Origin: Bradyrhizobium sp. 190
GTDB lineage: Bacteria; Pseudomonadota; Alphaproteobacteria; Rhizobiales; Xanthobacteraceae
Direction: 5' to 3'
NCBI RefSeq assembly: GCF_023073415.1
Contig: NZ_JADPJL010000068.1
Coordinates: 62,001-126,000, forward strand
Length of the DNA: 64,000 nt
Below the pieces are notes generated by a model. The model saw only the letters and a program-made list of their open reading frames with translations. It did no database searches and had not been told where the DNA came from. Below, piece by piece: positions 9,683 to 18,332 of the stretch (positions are counted from its first letter, which is position 1; every line of letters starts with the position of its first letter). The translations under genes and the position numbers were made by a program.

Positions 9683-11875
9683 CTAAGCCACCAGCGCCGC
9701 ACCTGCCGGCGAGTTCCAGTTGCCTTGCGTCTTCAACATGCCCACGATCTCCGCATTGGGCCGCGCGCGGCTGAACAGGAATCCCTGCCCCTCGTGGCAT
9801 CCCTCGTTGCGCAGACAGTTTACTTCGGCTTCGGTCTCGACGCCTTCCGCCGTGATCGTGACGCCCAGGCCCTTGCCGAGGCTGATGATCGAACGCACGA
9901 TCGCCTGCGCGTCGGGGTTGGCGGCGAGGTCGCGCACGAAGGACTGGTCGATCTTGATCTTGTCGAACGGAAAGCTGCGCAGATAGCTCAGGCTGGAATA
10001 GCCAGTGCCGAAATCGTCCATCGAGATGCGGACGCCGAGCGCGCGCAGCGCATGCAAAGTCGCCAGCACCTCGCTGCTCTTTTCCAGAAGCAGCGTCTCC
10101 GTGATCTCGAGTTCCAGGCGCTTCGCCGGCAGGCCGGACTGCTTCAGCGTATCCGTTACCAGCGCCAGCAGATTGCCGAGACGGAACTGCAGCGGCGACA
10201 GGTTGACCGCGACGTGAACGTCATCGGGCCATTGCGCCGCATCCGTGCAGGCGCGGCGCAGCATCAAACCGCCGACGGCGTTGATTAGCCCGGTTTCCTC
10301 CGCAACGGGGATGAATTCGGCCGGCGAGATCATGCCGCGCTCGGGATGCGGCCAGCGCACCAGCGCTTCGAATCCGGTGATGCGCCCGCTCGCAAGATCG
10401 ACCAGCGGCTGGTAATAGGGCCGCAGCGCATCGCCGTGGACGGCCTCGCGCAGTTCGATTTCGATCTTGCGGCGGGTCTGGGCGCGCGCGTCCATTCCGG
10501 CCTCGAAGAACGAGAATGTGCCGCGCGAATCGTTCTTGGCGCGCGATAATGCGAGGTCGGCGTTCTTCAAAAGCTTCTCGGATTCATCGCCGTCGCCGGG
10601 CGACACCGCAATGCCGATGCTGGCGCCGATCACGACGGAATGCCCGTCCAGCAGGTAGGGATCGCCGATGGCGTCCAGGAGGCGCCTCGCCAGGAACGCC
10701 GCATCCTCAGGCCGCGTTACCCCGCTCTGGACGATTGCGAATTCGTCGGAGTTGAGCCGGGCCAGCACATCGTCGTCGCGCAGCATCGACCGCAATCGCT
10801 TGCCGACGCCGCGCAGGAGCTTGTCGCCGATGCCATGGCCGAGCGTATCGTTGACCGCCTTGAAATGGTCGAGGCCGAGCACGAGCACCGCCACCTGCTC
10901 GGCGTTTCGGCGTGTGCGCAGCAGGATGTCGTCCATCTGCTGACCCAGCAAATTGCGGTTCGGCAGCCCGGTCAGGCCGTCGTGCTGGGCCATGAACGTC
11001 AGCCGCGCCTCGGCGCGTTTGCGTTCGGTGGTGTCCATCAGCGCCAGCAGGATCGCAGGCCGATCGCCGTAAACGAGCTGGCGTGAATAGATCGCCAGAT
11101 CGATCAGCGTGCCGTCGGCCCGGACATGCTTCCAGGTGCGCGCCGCGCGCTCGTCGCCGGTCCACGGCAGTCCGGCGTCGAAGGCCTGCAGGCTGCGGAT
11201 CGTCAGCTTCTCGAATTCGCTGCGGCTGTAACCATAGTGCTGGGTCGCGGCATCGTTGACGGCGAGAATACGTTCGTCACCCAGCGCGCAGACGATCATC
11301 GGGACCGGATTGCTCTCGAACAGCAGCCGGAACGAGGCCTCCCGCTGTTTCAACTCGGTGATATCGACGCGCAGACCGATGATGCCGCCATCCTCGGTCA
11401 GGCGTTCATCGACCAGGATGACGCGGCCGTCGGCCAGCGTCTGCTCATGCCGCTCGCCCGGCTGGTACAGCTTCTTCAGCCGTTCGGCGATCCATTCTTC
11501 TTCACGCCCGATCGCCTCCGGGTAATCGCCGCGCGCAACGCCGACGCGGATCGTATCTTCCAGTCGCACGCCCGGGCTGAACAGCTCCGAGCTGCGCCGG
11601 TACATCTCCGCGTATTTCTTGTTCCAGAGAATGTAGCGGCCCTCGGCATCGAGCAGCACCATGCCCTGCGGCAGGATATCGATCGCCTCCCGCAAGCGCT
11701 CGTGCGATTTGCGCGCCTCCGCAAGGGCAGCCTTGAGCTCAGCGATGCGTGCAGCTTCGCCGGTCGCGTGCCGACGGCTGGCTGACAGTTTTACAGCGGG
11801 CTTTGCTGGCCGGCCGAGAAAGCGGACAATCGCCGTCTGCTTTGGCTTTCTGGTCTTTCTTGGCTTTTTCGGCAT
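9683..11875 (-). CDS. PAS-GGDEF-EAL cyclic-di-GMP protein (likely phosphodiesterase)
   Basis: A 730-residue cytoplasmic signalling protein. A basic, low-complexity N-terminus and short coiled coil (AARIAELKAALAEARKS) lead to two PAS domains (about residues 65-165 and 180-290), then GGDEF (about 300-460) and EAL (about 470-720). The GGDEF signature reads NSDEF, so cyclase activity is doubtful. The EAL domain keeps FEALVRW, NLSPLQFR, LEITET, MDDFGTGYSSL and TAEGVET, so c-di-GMP hydrolysis is expected, possibly activated by GTP at the degenerate domain. No membrane segment is seen. It stands alone. Confidence 0.92.
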   Translation of the reverse strand: MPKKPRKTRKPKQTAIVRFLGRPAKPAVKLSASRRHATGEAARIAELKAALAEARKSHERLREAIDILPQGMVLLDAEGRYILWNKKYAEMYRRSSELFSPGVRLEDTIRVGVARGDYPEAIGREEEWIAERLKKLYQPGERHEQTLADGRVILVDERLTEDGGIIGLRVDITELKQREASFRLLFESNPVPMIVCALGDERILAVNDAATQHYGYSRSEFEKLTIRSLQAFDAGLPWTGDERAARTWKHVRADGTLIDLAIYSRQLVYGDRPAILLALMDTTERKRAEARLTFMAQHDGLTGLPNRNLLGQQMDDILLRTRRNAEQVAVLVLGLDHFKAVNDTLGHGIGDKLLRGVGKRLRSMLRDDDVLARLNSDEFAIVQSGVTRPEDAAFLARRLLDAIGDPYLLDGHSVVIGASIGIAVSPGDGDESEKLLKNADLALSRAKNDSRGTFSFFEAGMDARAQTRRKIEIELREAVHGDALRPYYQPLVDLASGRITGFEALVRWPHPERGMISPAEFIPVAEETGLINAVGGLMLRRACTDAAQWPDDVHVAVNLSPLQFRLGNLLALVTDTLKQSGLPAKRLELEITETLLLEKSSEVLATLHALRALGVRISMDDFGTGYSSLSYLRSFPFDKIKIDQSFVRDLAANPDAQAIVRSIISLGKGLGVTITAEGVETEAEVNCLRNEGCHEGQGFLFSRARPNAEIVGMLKTQGNWNSPAGAALVA

Positions 11876-12179
11876 TGCTACGCTCTACTCGCACTCTGCG
11901 TGCAGTTTTCGGATAAGTTGTCTGAAAAAATAGTATCTCTTGTCGATGAAACTGGCCTCGTGCGTGGTCATGCATCGCCCGAAAAGAACGGCGACCGCAC
12001 GCCTTGCGTGTATCGTCGATCGACGTGATCGGCAGGAGTCCGTAAAATCACGGGGCAAGATCGTCGCACCTGTGCCGCATGCACAAGGAATGCGCGAAAC
12101 TCCGGGCATGCCCATGAAGATACGCCAACGATAGACAGGGTTACCGGACGGTTAAGAGCGGTGGTGATATAACGCCCAT
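11876..12179. other. Intergenic region without recognised gene
   Basis: About 300 bases between two minus-strand genes. Open frames here are short, on both strands and without family resemblance. It presumably holds the promoter of the PAS-GGDEF-EAL gene and the 3' end of the monooxygenase transcript. No clear hairpin terminator was seen. Confidence 0.5.
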
Positions 12180-13364
12180 TCAACTCAAGGCAGCCGCCGC
12201 GGCCTGCGCTTCCGGCACGACGTCGTGATCGTAAAGCCTCTTTCGGAACGCCGCATGCGCCGATATCTCGGCATCGCGAACGCCGAGATCGGCATAGGAG
12301 GAATCGTAGCGCATGCCATTCTCGCGCGCACCGCGCTGAACCGCCGCCACCCGCTCACGTCGCAGCCGCTCATACGCCAGCAGCGCCGCCGGTACGCCGG
12401 CGCATGTCGTCTGCGCCAGAATTGTCGCCAGCGCCATGCCGTCCTCGATCGACTGGTTGGCGCCCTGGCCGAGATGCGGCAGCATCGGGTGCGCGGCATC
12501 GCCGAGCAGCGTCAACCGGCCGCACGTCCAGGTCGGCAGCGGCTCGCGGTCGTACAGCGCCCAACGGAATGTCTTTTCAACCTGACTCAACAACGACCCG
12601 ATGCGCGGATCCCAGCCGTCGAACTCGCGTCGCAGCACATCGGGATCGCCTGGCGCAGACCAGGATTCCTTCATTTCCGCATCGGCCGGCACGAAGCCGA
12701 CATAGTTGATGAGTTCGCCTGATCGCACCGGAAAGCTGAGGAAATGTTTTCCCGTGCCGAGCCACATCTGCCAGCAATCGGTCGGCCAGTGCGGAATGCG
12801 CGCATGCGGCAGCACGCCGCGATAGGCGACGGAGCCGTGAAAGACCGGCCGGGACGGCGGCGCGGCATAGGGCCGGAGTTCGGAGTGAATGCCGTCGGCG
12901 GCAATGACGACGTCACCTTCGGCGACCGCACCGTTGGCGAATGAAACACGCGCAACCTCGCCGGCCTGCTCAAAGCTTGTGGCGCGATGTCCCGTGCGCA
13001 CCACACCTGATGGCAATGCGCGCGACAGCATCTCGACGAGGTCGGCGCGATGCATGCCGAAGGTGGCGTTCCAGCCCGCGGAGTCCGTCACCTGGACCGG
13101 GGCTATCGGCGCGCCGTCGTGGCGAAAATAATGAGAGCCGTGGCCGACCCTGGCGCCCCATCGTTCCACCTGATGTTCAAGGCCCACCCGTTGCAATTGC
13201 CGCACGCTGTTCGGCGTCAGGAATACCCCTGCCCCGACCTCGCCGAGAGCAGGTGCCTGCTCATAGACGGAAACATCGAAGCCGCGGGCAATCAGCGCGT
13301 TCGCGGCGAAGAGCCCGCCAATTCCGCCTCCAATGATCACGACAGTGAGTTGCGGCTGCGTCAT
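12180..13364 (-). CDS. FAD-dependent aromatic monooxygenase (salicylate / 3-hydroxybenzoate hydroxylase type)
   Basis: A 394-residue group A flavoprotein monooxygenase. The dinucleotide motif IIGGGIGGLFAANAL lies at the N-terminus, and the DG motif VIAADGIHSELR lies in the middle. The second FAD motif LLGDAAHPMLPHLGQGANQS sits near residue 285. Such enzymes hydroxylate aromatic acids using NAD(P)H and O2. The exact substrate is not readable. An upstream TTG would add four residues, but this ATG follows GGGACA. It is divergent from a Bug-type receptor, now frameshifted, that may once have fed the same pathway. Confidence 0.88.
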   Translation of the reverse strand: MTQPQLTVVIIGGGIGGLFAANALIARGFDVSVYEQAPALGEVGAGVFLTPNSVRQLQRVGLEHQVERWGARVGHGSHYFRHDGAPIAPVQVTDSAGWNATFGMHRADLVEMLSRALPSGVVRTGHRATSFEQAGEVARVSFANGAVAEGDVVIAADGIHSELRPYAAPPSRPVFHGSVAYRGVLPHARIPHWPTDCWQMWLGTGKHFLSFPVRSGELINYVGFVPADAEMKESWSAPGDPDVLRREFDGWDPRIGSLLSQVEKTFRWALYDREPLPTWTCGRLTLLGDAAHPMLPHLGQGANQSIEDGMALATILAQTTCAGVPAALLAYERLRRERVAAVQRGARENGMRYDSSYADLGVRDAEISAHAAFRKRLYDHDVVPEAQAAAAALS

Positions 13365-13482
13365 TGTCCCACGCAAAAAATGCTTCGGAAGCTTGGTCGT
13401 TCAAGCTATCCTCCCTTGCTGCGAACACCAAGCGCCGACAGCTCAGACTGGACGGAATAAAACGGCAGCGGGAGGAGTTTGA

Positions 13483-14480
13483 ATGCCCGGCTCTACGCCA
13501 GCTCTTCCCATTCGCCGTAGATTGGCGATCCTGACACTGCTTCTGGCCTTCTCCGTGCAGGATCACGCGCCGGCGCTGGCCGGTGATTACCCGGACCGTC
13601 CCGTAAAAATCGTCGTTCCATTTCCGGCCGGAGGAACGGCCGACGCGATTCCACGAATTGTGGCCGACTGGCTGTCACGCAAATGGAGCCAGCCTGTGGT
13701 CATCGAGAACCGCACGGGCGCCGCCGGGAACATCGGCGCCGAACAGGTCTACCATGCGGCGCCCGACGGCTACACCTTGCTCTCGTCACCGCGCCGCCGC
13801 TTGTGATCAATCACAATCTGTACCCCAGGCTAGGCTTCGATCCGACCAAGTTCGAGCCTGTCATCGTGATGGCCCATGTGCCGAATGCGCTGATCGTCAA
13901 TCCTGATAACATCAAGGCATCGAGCGTGCCCGAGTTGATCGAATACCTGAAGGGCAATTCCGACAGAACCATCTGCGCCACGCAGGGCAACGGCACGACC
14001 TCGCATCTGACCTCGGAGCTGTTTCAGCTGATGGCAAAGGTAAAGCTGCGGCACATTCCCTATCGCGGCTCGGCGCCTGCGCTGCAAGGTCTTGTCGCCG
14101 GCGACGTCGACGTCATGTTCGACAATCTCGGCGTCTCGCTGGCGCTGGTTCAGGCCGGCAAGCTGAAACTGCTCGCGGTGGCCTCGTCCGATCGTCTTCC
14201 GGCGCTGCCGGATGTACCGACGATGGCCGAAACGCTTCCGGGTTTTCAAGCGGTCGCCTGGTACGGCATCGTGGCGCCGCCAAAAACTCCGAAGAACATC
14301 GTCGACAAGATCAATGCCGATGTGAACGAGGCATTGCGTCAGCCCGCGGTGCAGGACCAGCTCAAGAAACTTTCCGCCGGAATTTTCGGCGGCCCGGTCG
14401 ACAAGGCATCTGCCTACATGCGCGAGGAAATCGACCGGTGGGCCGCGGTGATCAAGTCGGCCAATATAGAGCTTCAGTAA
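13483..14480 (+). pseudogene. Bug/TctC-type solute-binding protein, broken by a frameshift
   Basis: The first frame has a strong ribosome site (GGGAGGAG), a signal peptide and the family start YPDRPVKIVVPFPAGG, then VIENRTGAAGNIGAE. It ends soon after DGYTLL. The remaining two thirds (APPLVINHNLYPRLGFDP, then HIPYRGSAPALQGLVAGDVD) continue in another frame. Reading TTG CTC then GTC ACC GCG restores the family sequence if two bases (TC at 13783-13784, inside CTCTC) are dropped. The intact protein would be a periplasmic receptor for a carboxylate. It may be a true pseudogene or a sequencing error at the dinucleotide repeat. Confidence 0.85.
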
Positions 14481-14753
14481 GGCCGGTTCTGGTTATCGCG
14501 ATCCACGTGTGGAAATCCATTGCGCTGTATCGAGTACGAAACAGCGCCGCCGATCGCCGAGTTGAACACTGGTAGCTGGTTTGCTAGACTATGTTTGCCA
14601 TGATGATCCGCACCTCCAATATCGCTTCGGTCTTCTTCCTCGCGCGCTGATCGCGACGCCCGCTCTCACGCGGGCGGAAGTTCCAACCGAAAACAGCCCG
14701 GCCGCTCCTGCTTCGCAGGCCATGGCCGCTTGCCCAGCGATAAGAGGATTTTC

Positions 14754-15560
14754 ATGCCTACCAGCAAACCAGCGCGCGCGCTCAGCGACGCGCAGATCGA
14801 GCAATTCGTTCAAGACGGCTTCGTCCGAATCGATCAGGCCTTTCTGCGCGAGCTTGCCGAGCAAGGCCGCGCCATCCTGTGGCGCGATCTGCCCTGCGAT
14901 CCCGACAATCCCGCAACCTGGACGCGGCCAGTCATCCGCCTCGGCTATTACAACGACGAACCCTTCAGGAGAGCCGTCAACAGCCCGCTGCTTCATACCG
15001 CCTTCGACCAGCTCGCCGGAAAGGGACGCTGGTGGCCACGAGCCGACCTCGGCACCTTCCCCGTGCGATTTCCAAGCCCGCACGATCCCGGCGATGCCGG
15101 CTGGCATGTCGATCTCAGTTTCCCGGGCGAAGACCAACTTATCGACAACCACGATTACGCCGCATGGCGGGTCAATGTGACGTCGCGCGGACGCGCGCTG
15201 CTGATGCTGTTCCTGTTCTCCGATGTGGGGGAAACCGACGCGCCCACCCGAATAAGGCCGGGCTCGCATCTTCACATGGCGCGCTTTCTCGAACCGGCCG
15301 GCGAGGCCGGCATGTCGCATTTGAGGCTGGACGAAATGGGAAGCAACCGGCCCGAGGTACAGGCAATCGGCGACGTCGGTACAGTCTATCTGTGCCACCC
15401 GTTCCTCGTTCACGCCGCGCAAATGCACCGGGGATCCGCGCCACGATTCATGGCGCAGCCGCCGCTGCACCCGTCTCATCCGTTCAGGCTTGAGCGAGCG
15501 GACGGCGATTATTCGCCGGTTGAGCGATCCATCCGGCAGGCCTTGCAGGCGCGCGGATAA
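14754..15560 (+). CDS. Phytanoyl-CoA dioxygenase (PhyH)-like protein
   Basis: A 268-residue protein resembling the Fe(II)/2-oxoglutarate PhyH family. The N-terminus ALSDAQIEQFVQDGFVRIDQ is the typical opening helix of these enzymes. WHVDLSF supplies the H-x-D metal pair, and a distal His in FLVHAAQMHRG is the likely third ligand. An Arg near APRFMAQP is a candidate 2-oxoglutarate anchor. The start follows AGAGGATTTTC; an ATG 24 bases upstream lacks a ribosome site. The substrate is unknown. The gene follows the broken receptor but is separated by about 270 bases holding a possible signal-peptide relic. Confidence 0.78.
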   Translation: MPTSKPARALSDAQIEQFVQDGFVRIDQAFLRELAEQGRAILWRDLPCDPDNPATWTRPVIRLGYYNDEPFRRAVNSPLLHTAFDQLAGKGRWWPRADLGTFPVRFPSPHDPGDAGWHVDLSFPGEDQLIDNHDYAAWRVNVTSRGRALLMLFLFSDVGETDAPTRIRPGSHLHMARFLEPAGEAGMSHLRLDEMGSNRPEVQAIGDVGTVYLCHPFLVHAAQMHRGSAPRFMAQPPLHPSHPFRLERADGDYSPVERSIRQALQARG

Positions 15561-15582
15561 CAAGAGCCGGAAATGGAAGCTG

Positions 15583-15616
15583 GAGCGGGGTCGCCAATAA
15601 GGGGACGTCCCCGCTC
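15583..15616. terminator. Hairpin after the PhyH-like gene
   Basis: gagcgggg and ccccgctc form an eight-base stem, with a second palindrome ggggacgtcccc nested in it. It lacks a clear T-run, so a factor-independent role is uncertain. Confidence 0.4.
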
Positions 15617-15770
15617 TAGTTGAATCTCGATCCGGGTGTTACGCGGGCCGTTGCGCTGGACGAGCGCGAACAACGCCGCAGCGTGCGATGGATGCATCCT
15701 GACGCAGCCATGCGAGGCAGGAACCGGGTCAATCCTAACCTCGGGGGCGGGCGGCTGTCGCGGGTCTCAG
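15617..15770 (-). pseudogene. Relic of an L,D-transpeptidase (YkuD) C-terminus
   Basis: Read on the minus strand, this stretch encodes PASHGCVRMHPSHAAALF, then ALVQRNGPRNTRIEI. That is the catalytic SHGC(V/I)R signature and tail of YkuD-family L,D-transpeptidases, which cross-link peptidoglycan at meso-diaminopimelate. Only about 45 codons remain. An in-frame TGA lies just upstream, the rest of the domain is absent because mepA occupies the expected space, and the 3' end runs into the PhyH gene's downstream hairpin without its own stop. No start codon or ribosome site is seen. Confidence 0.7.
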
Positions 15771-15839
15771 CATTGCGTATGCCGCACCTGTCTCCCGTTG
15801 CCAATTTCATGCTACGTTTTTCGCGAATAGAGTGATCCG

Positions 15840-16787
15840 ATGAACCCTCGCCTGATTCTGATTCCCCTCCTGATCTTGATGACCGCCGCCAATGCGGTGA
15901 GCGCATGGGCGCAGGACAGGGGCACGGTCCATCCAAAACCGCTGCCGCCGCTGGCCAACCCCAACGATCCCAACATCGCCGCCAAGGAGCTGTTCGGCCG
16001 CAAGGTGCTGCCGGCGGCAATGCCGACGCGGGTGCACGGGTTCTATGCCCATGGCTGCATCTCGGGCGCGGAAGGGCTTCCGATCAACGGCGACAATTGG
16101 CAGGTGATGCGGCTGTCGCGCAATCGTTACTGGGGGCATCCCGACCTGGTCGCGCTGGTCAAGCGGCTGGCCGCGAAGGCGCGCAGGGATGCCGGCTGGC
16201 ACGGCATATTGGTCGGCGACATGTCGCAACCGCGCGGCGGGCCGATGTTTACCGGACACGCCAGCCATCAGGTTGGGCTCGACGCCGATATCTGGCTGAC
16301 CCCGATGCCGGGCCGTCAATTGTCGCGCAACGAGCGCGAAGAGATGTCGGCCGTGATGATGGTGCGCACCGACCGGCTCGACATCGATCCGCATGCCTGG
16401 ACGCCGACGCATCTTGCGGTGATCCGCGCCGCCGCGCTGGAGCCCAGCGTGCAGCGCATCTTCGTCAATGCCGCGATAAAGAAGGCACTGTGCCGCGAAG
16501 CTAGGGGCGATCGATACTGGCTGCACAAGGTGCGGCCGATGTACGGCCACGACTATCACTTCCACATCCGCATCAAATGCCCGCCCGGCGCCGGCGAATG
16601 CGAAAGCCAGCCCGAACCGAACGACGGCGAAGGCTGCAGTACCGGCGATCTCGCCTACTGGTTCAGCGATGCGGTGCTTCATCCCAAGCCGCCGAAAGTG
16701 CCGCCAAAGCCGAAGCCGCCGATGACCATGGCGTCACTGCCGCCGGCCTGCAAGGCGGTATTGCACGCGCCCGATGCGAAGCACTGA
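15840..16787 (+). CDS. mepA: Penicillin-insensitive murein endopeptidase
   Basis: A 315-residue exported LAS-type metallopeptidase that cuts D-Ala-mDAP cross-links in peptidoglycan. It has a signal peptide ending near AVSAWAQ. HGCISGAEGLPINGDNWQVM is followed by the zinc motif GHASHQVGLDADIW (His and Asp ligands), and YGHDYHFHIRIKCP supplies the H-x-H. Cysteines in HGCISG, ALCREA and IKCP suggest disulfides. The C-terminal tail is proline-rich (PPKVPPKPKPP). It sits beside an L,D-transpeptidase relic, so this was once a small cell-wall locus. Confidence 0.93.
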   Translation: MNPRLILIPLLILMTAANAVSAWAQDRGTVHPKPLPPLANPNDPNIAAKELFGRKVLPAAMPTRVHGFYAHGCISGAEGLPINGDNWQVMRLSRNRYWGHPDLVALVKRLAAKARRDAGWHGILVGDMSQPRGGPMFTGHASHQVGLDADIWLTPMPGRQLSRNEREEMSAVMMVRTDRLDIDPHAWTPTHLAVIRAAALEPSVQRIFVNAAIKKALCREARGDRYWLHKVRPMYGHDYHFHIRIKCPPGAGECESQPEPNDGEGCSTGDLAYWFSDAVLHPKPPKVPPKPKPPMTMASLPPACKAVLHAPDAKH

Positions 16788-16819
16788 CAGTACAAGATCA
16801 AACCCACCGGAGAATGACG

Positions 16820-17344
16820 ATGAAGATTTGGCCTCTGATCGCATCCATCGCCTTCGTCACCAGCGTGCATGCACAAACCCCTTATGCCGGGATGCAGACG
16901 CGGCCGATCAAGGCGCTTTCCGAACAGCAGATTGCCGACCTCGGCGCCGGCCGCGGCATGGGCCTGGCGCTCGCAGCCGAACTGAACGGTTATCCGGGGC
17001 CATTGCACGTTCTCGAACTCGCCGACAAGCTCGAACTTTCCACCGAGCAACGCGCCAGCATGCAGCGCCTGTTCGATTCCATGAAGGCCGAAGCGATGCC
17101 GCTGGGCGCGAAGCTGATCGAGCAGGAAGCCGAACTGGACAAGCAGTTTGCAACCCGCACGGTCACGCCGGAGAGCCTGAAGGCGTCCACCGCGGCGGTC
17201 GCGGCCACGCAGGGGACGCTACGCGAGACCCATCTGAAATATCATTTGTCGACCGGAAGCATCCTGACCCCGTCGCAAATGACAAAGTATGCGGAATTGC
17301 GCGGTTACGGCGGCGGCGGGCACAAGCGACACCACCACCATTGA
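16820..17344 (+). CDS. Spy/CpxP-like periplasmic protein with His-rich tail
   Basis: About 174 residues, exported (MKIWPLIASIAFVTSVHAQ). The body is helical, with HVLELADKLELSTEQRASMQ and a second LTPSQMTKYAELRGY segment. These are the LTxxQ repeats of the Spy/CpxP/heavy-metal-resistance family of ATP-independent periplasmic chaperones. The C-terminus GGGGHKRHHHH could bind metal. The chosen ATG lies seven bases after GGAG; another ATG is six bases upstream. It follows mepA by about 30 bases and may be in its transcript. The exact client or metal role is unknown. Confidence 0.82.
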   Translation: MKIWPLIASIAFVTSVHAQTPYAGMQTRPIKALSEQQIADLGAGRGMGLALAAELNGYPGPLHVLELADKLELSTEQRASMQRLFDSMKAEAMPLGAKLIEQEAELDKQFATRTVTPESLKASTAAVAATQGTLRETHLKYHLSTGSILTPSQMTKYAELRGYGGGGHKRHHHH

Positions 17345-17349
17345 TGCTC

Positions 17350-17383
17350 CGGCTGCACCCTGCAAGGCGGTGCAGCCGCCTTT
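17350..17383 (+). terminator. Terminator-like hairpin after the Spy/CpxP-like gene
   Basis: cggctgcacc and ggtgcagccg form a ten-base stem with a nine-base loop, followed by a short CCTTT tract. It separates the mepA-side transcript from modABC. Confidence 0.6.
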
Positions 17384-17546
17384 ACCTCCTCCCCTATCCT
17401 GACTATTGTCAGGGGCTGGCGACATCCTGATCGACCGCAAGTCCTCCAGGAAATACCGGAACGGCGCTTCCGACGGCCGCCTTAACCCAACCAACGCCTG
17501 TCTTGCGCGCGGCAACCGCGGCTCGCAATCATGCATGGAGCGCCCG

Positions 17547-18332
17547 ATGAACCGTCTTGCCGGCCTTTTCCTGGCCTTCGCCGTATCGTCAGCAGCCATC
17601 CCCTCGCCCGCCGCCGCGCAGGACAAGTCCCTGACGGTCTTCGCCGCGGCCTCGATGAAGAACGCGCTCGACGAGATCGACGCTGCCTATACCGCGAAGT
17701 CGGGCGTCAAGATCACCGTCAGCTACGCAGCCAGTTCTGCGCTCGCCAAGCAGATCGAACAGGGGGCACCCGCCGACGTGTTCATCTCCGCCGACACCGA
17801 CTGGATGGACTATGCGGCGTCGAAAAAGACGATCAATGAATCGAGCCGGGTCAATCTGCTCGGCAACAGCATCGTGCTGATCGCCCCAAAGGATTCCAAG
17901 GTCGACAATGTGAACATTGGCGCCGGTTTCGACCTCGCCAAGCTCGCCGGCGACGGCAGAATCGCTACCGGCGACGTGAAATCCGTGCCGGTCGGCAAAT
18001 ATGCCAAGGCGGCGCTGGAGAAGCTCGGCGCATGGCAAGCCGCAGAGCCGAAATTCGCGATGGCCGAAAGCGTGCGCGCCGCGCTGACGCTGGTGGCGCG
18101 CGGCGAGGCCGTTCTCGGCATCGTCTATTCCACCGACGCGAAGGTCGAGCCCGGCGTCAAGATCGTCGGCGCATTCCCGGCCGATTCCCATCCCGCGATC
18201 GTCTATCCCGTCGCGGCGACGACAACAGCGAAGCCGGAGACGGCGGACTATCTCGCCTTCCTGCGCTCGACGGCGGCGAAGGCCATCCTCGAGAAATATG
18301 GCTTCAAGTTCCTCGTCAGCCCTTCGACCTGA
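17547..18332 (+). CDS. modA: Molybdate ABC transporter substrate-binding protein
   Basis: A 261-residue periplasmic receptor for molybdate or tungstate. The signal peptide ends near PSPAAAQ. The oxyanion-binding loops are visible as VFAAASMKNALDEI, YAASSALAKQI and GAPADVFISADTDWMDY, and a late VYPVAATT hinge is present. The start follows ATGGAG at a seven-base spacing. It overlaps modB by one base. A palindrome cctgac-tatt-gtcagg about 140 bases upstream could be regulatory, but no canonical ModE site was recognised. Confidence 0.95.
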   Translation: MNRLAGLFLAFAVSSAAIPSPAAAQDKSLTVFAAASMKNALDEIDAAYTAKSGVKITVSYAASSALAKQIEQGAPADVFISADTDWMDYAASKKTINESSRVNLLGNSIVLIAPKDSKVDNVNIGAGFDLAKLAGDGRIATGDVKSVPVGKYAKAALEKLGAWQAAEPKFAMAESVRAALTLVARGEAVLGIVYSTDAKVEPGVKIVGAFPADSHPAIVYPVAATTTAKPETADYLAFLRSTAAKAILEKYGFKFLVSPST

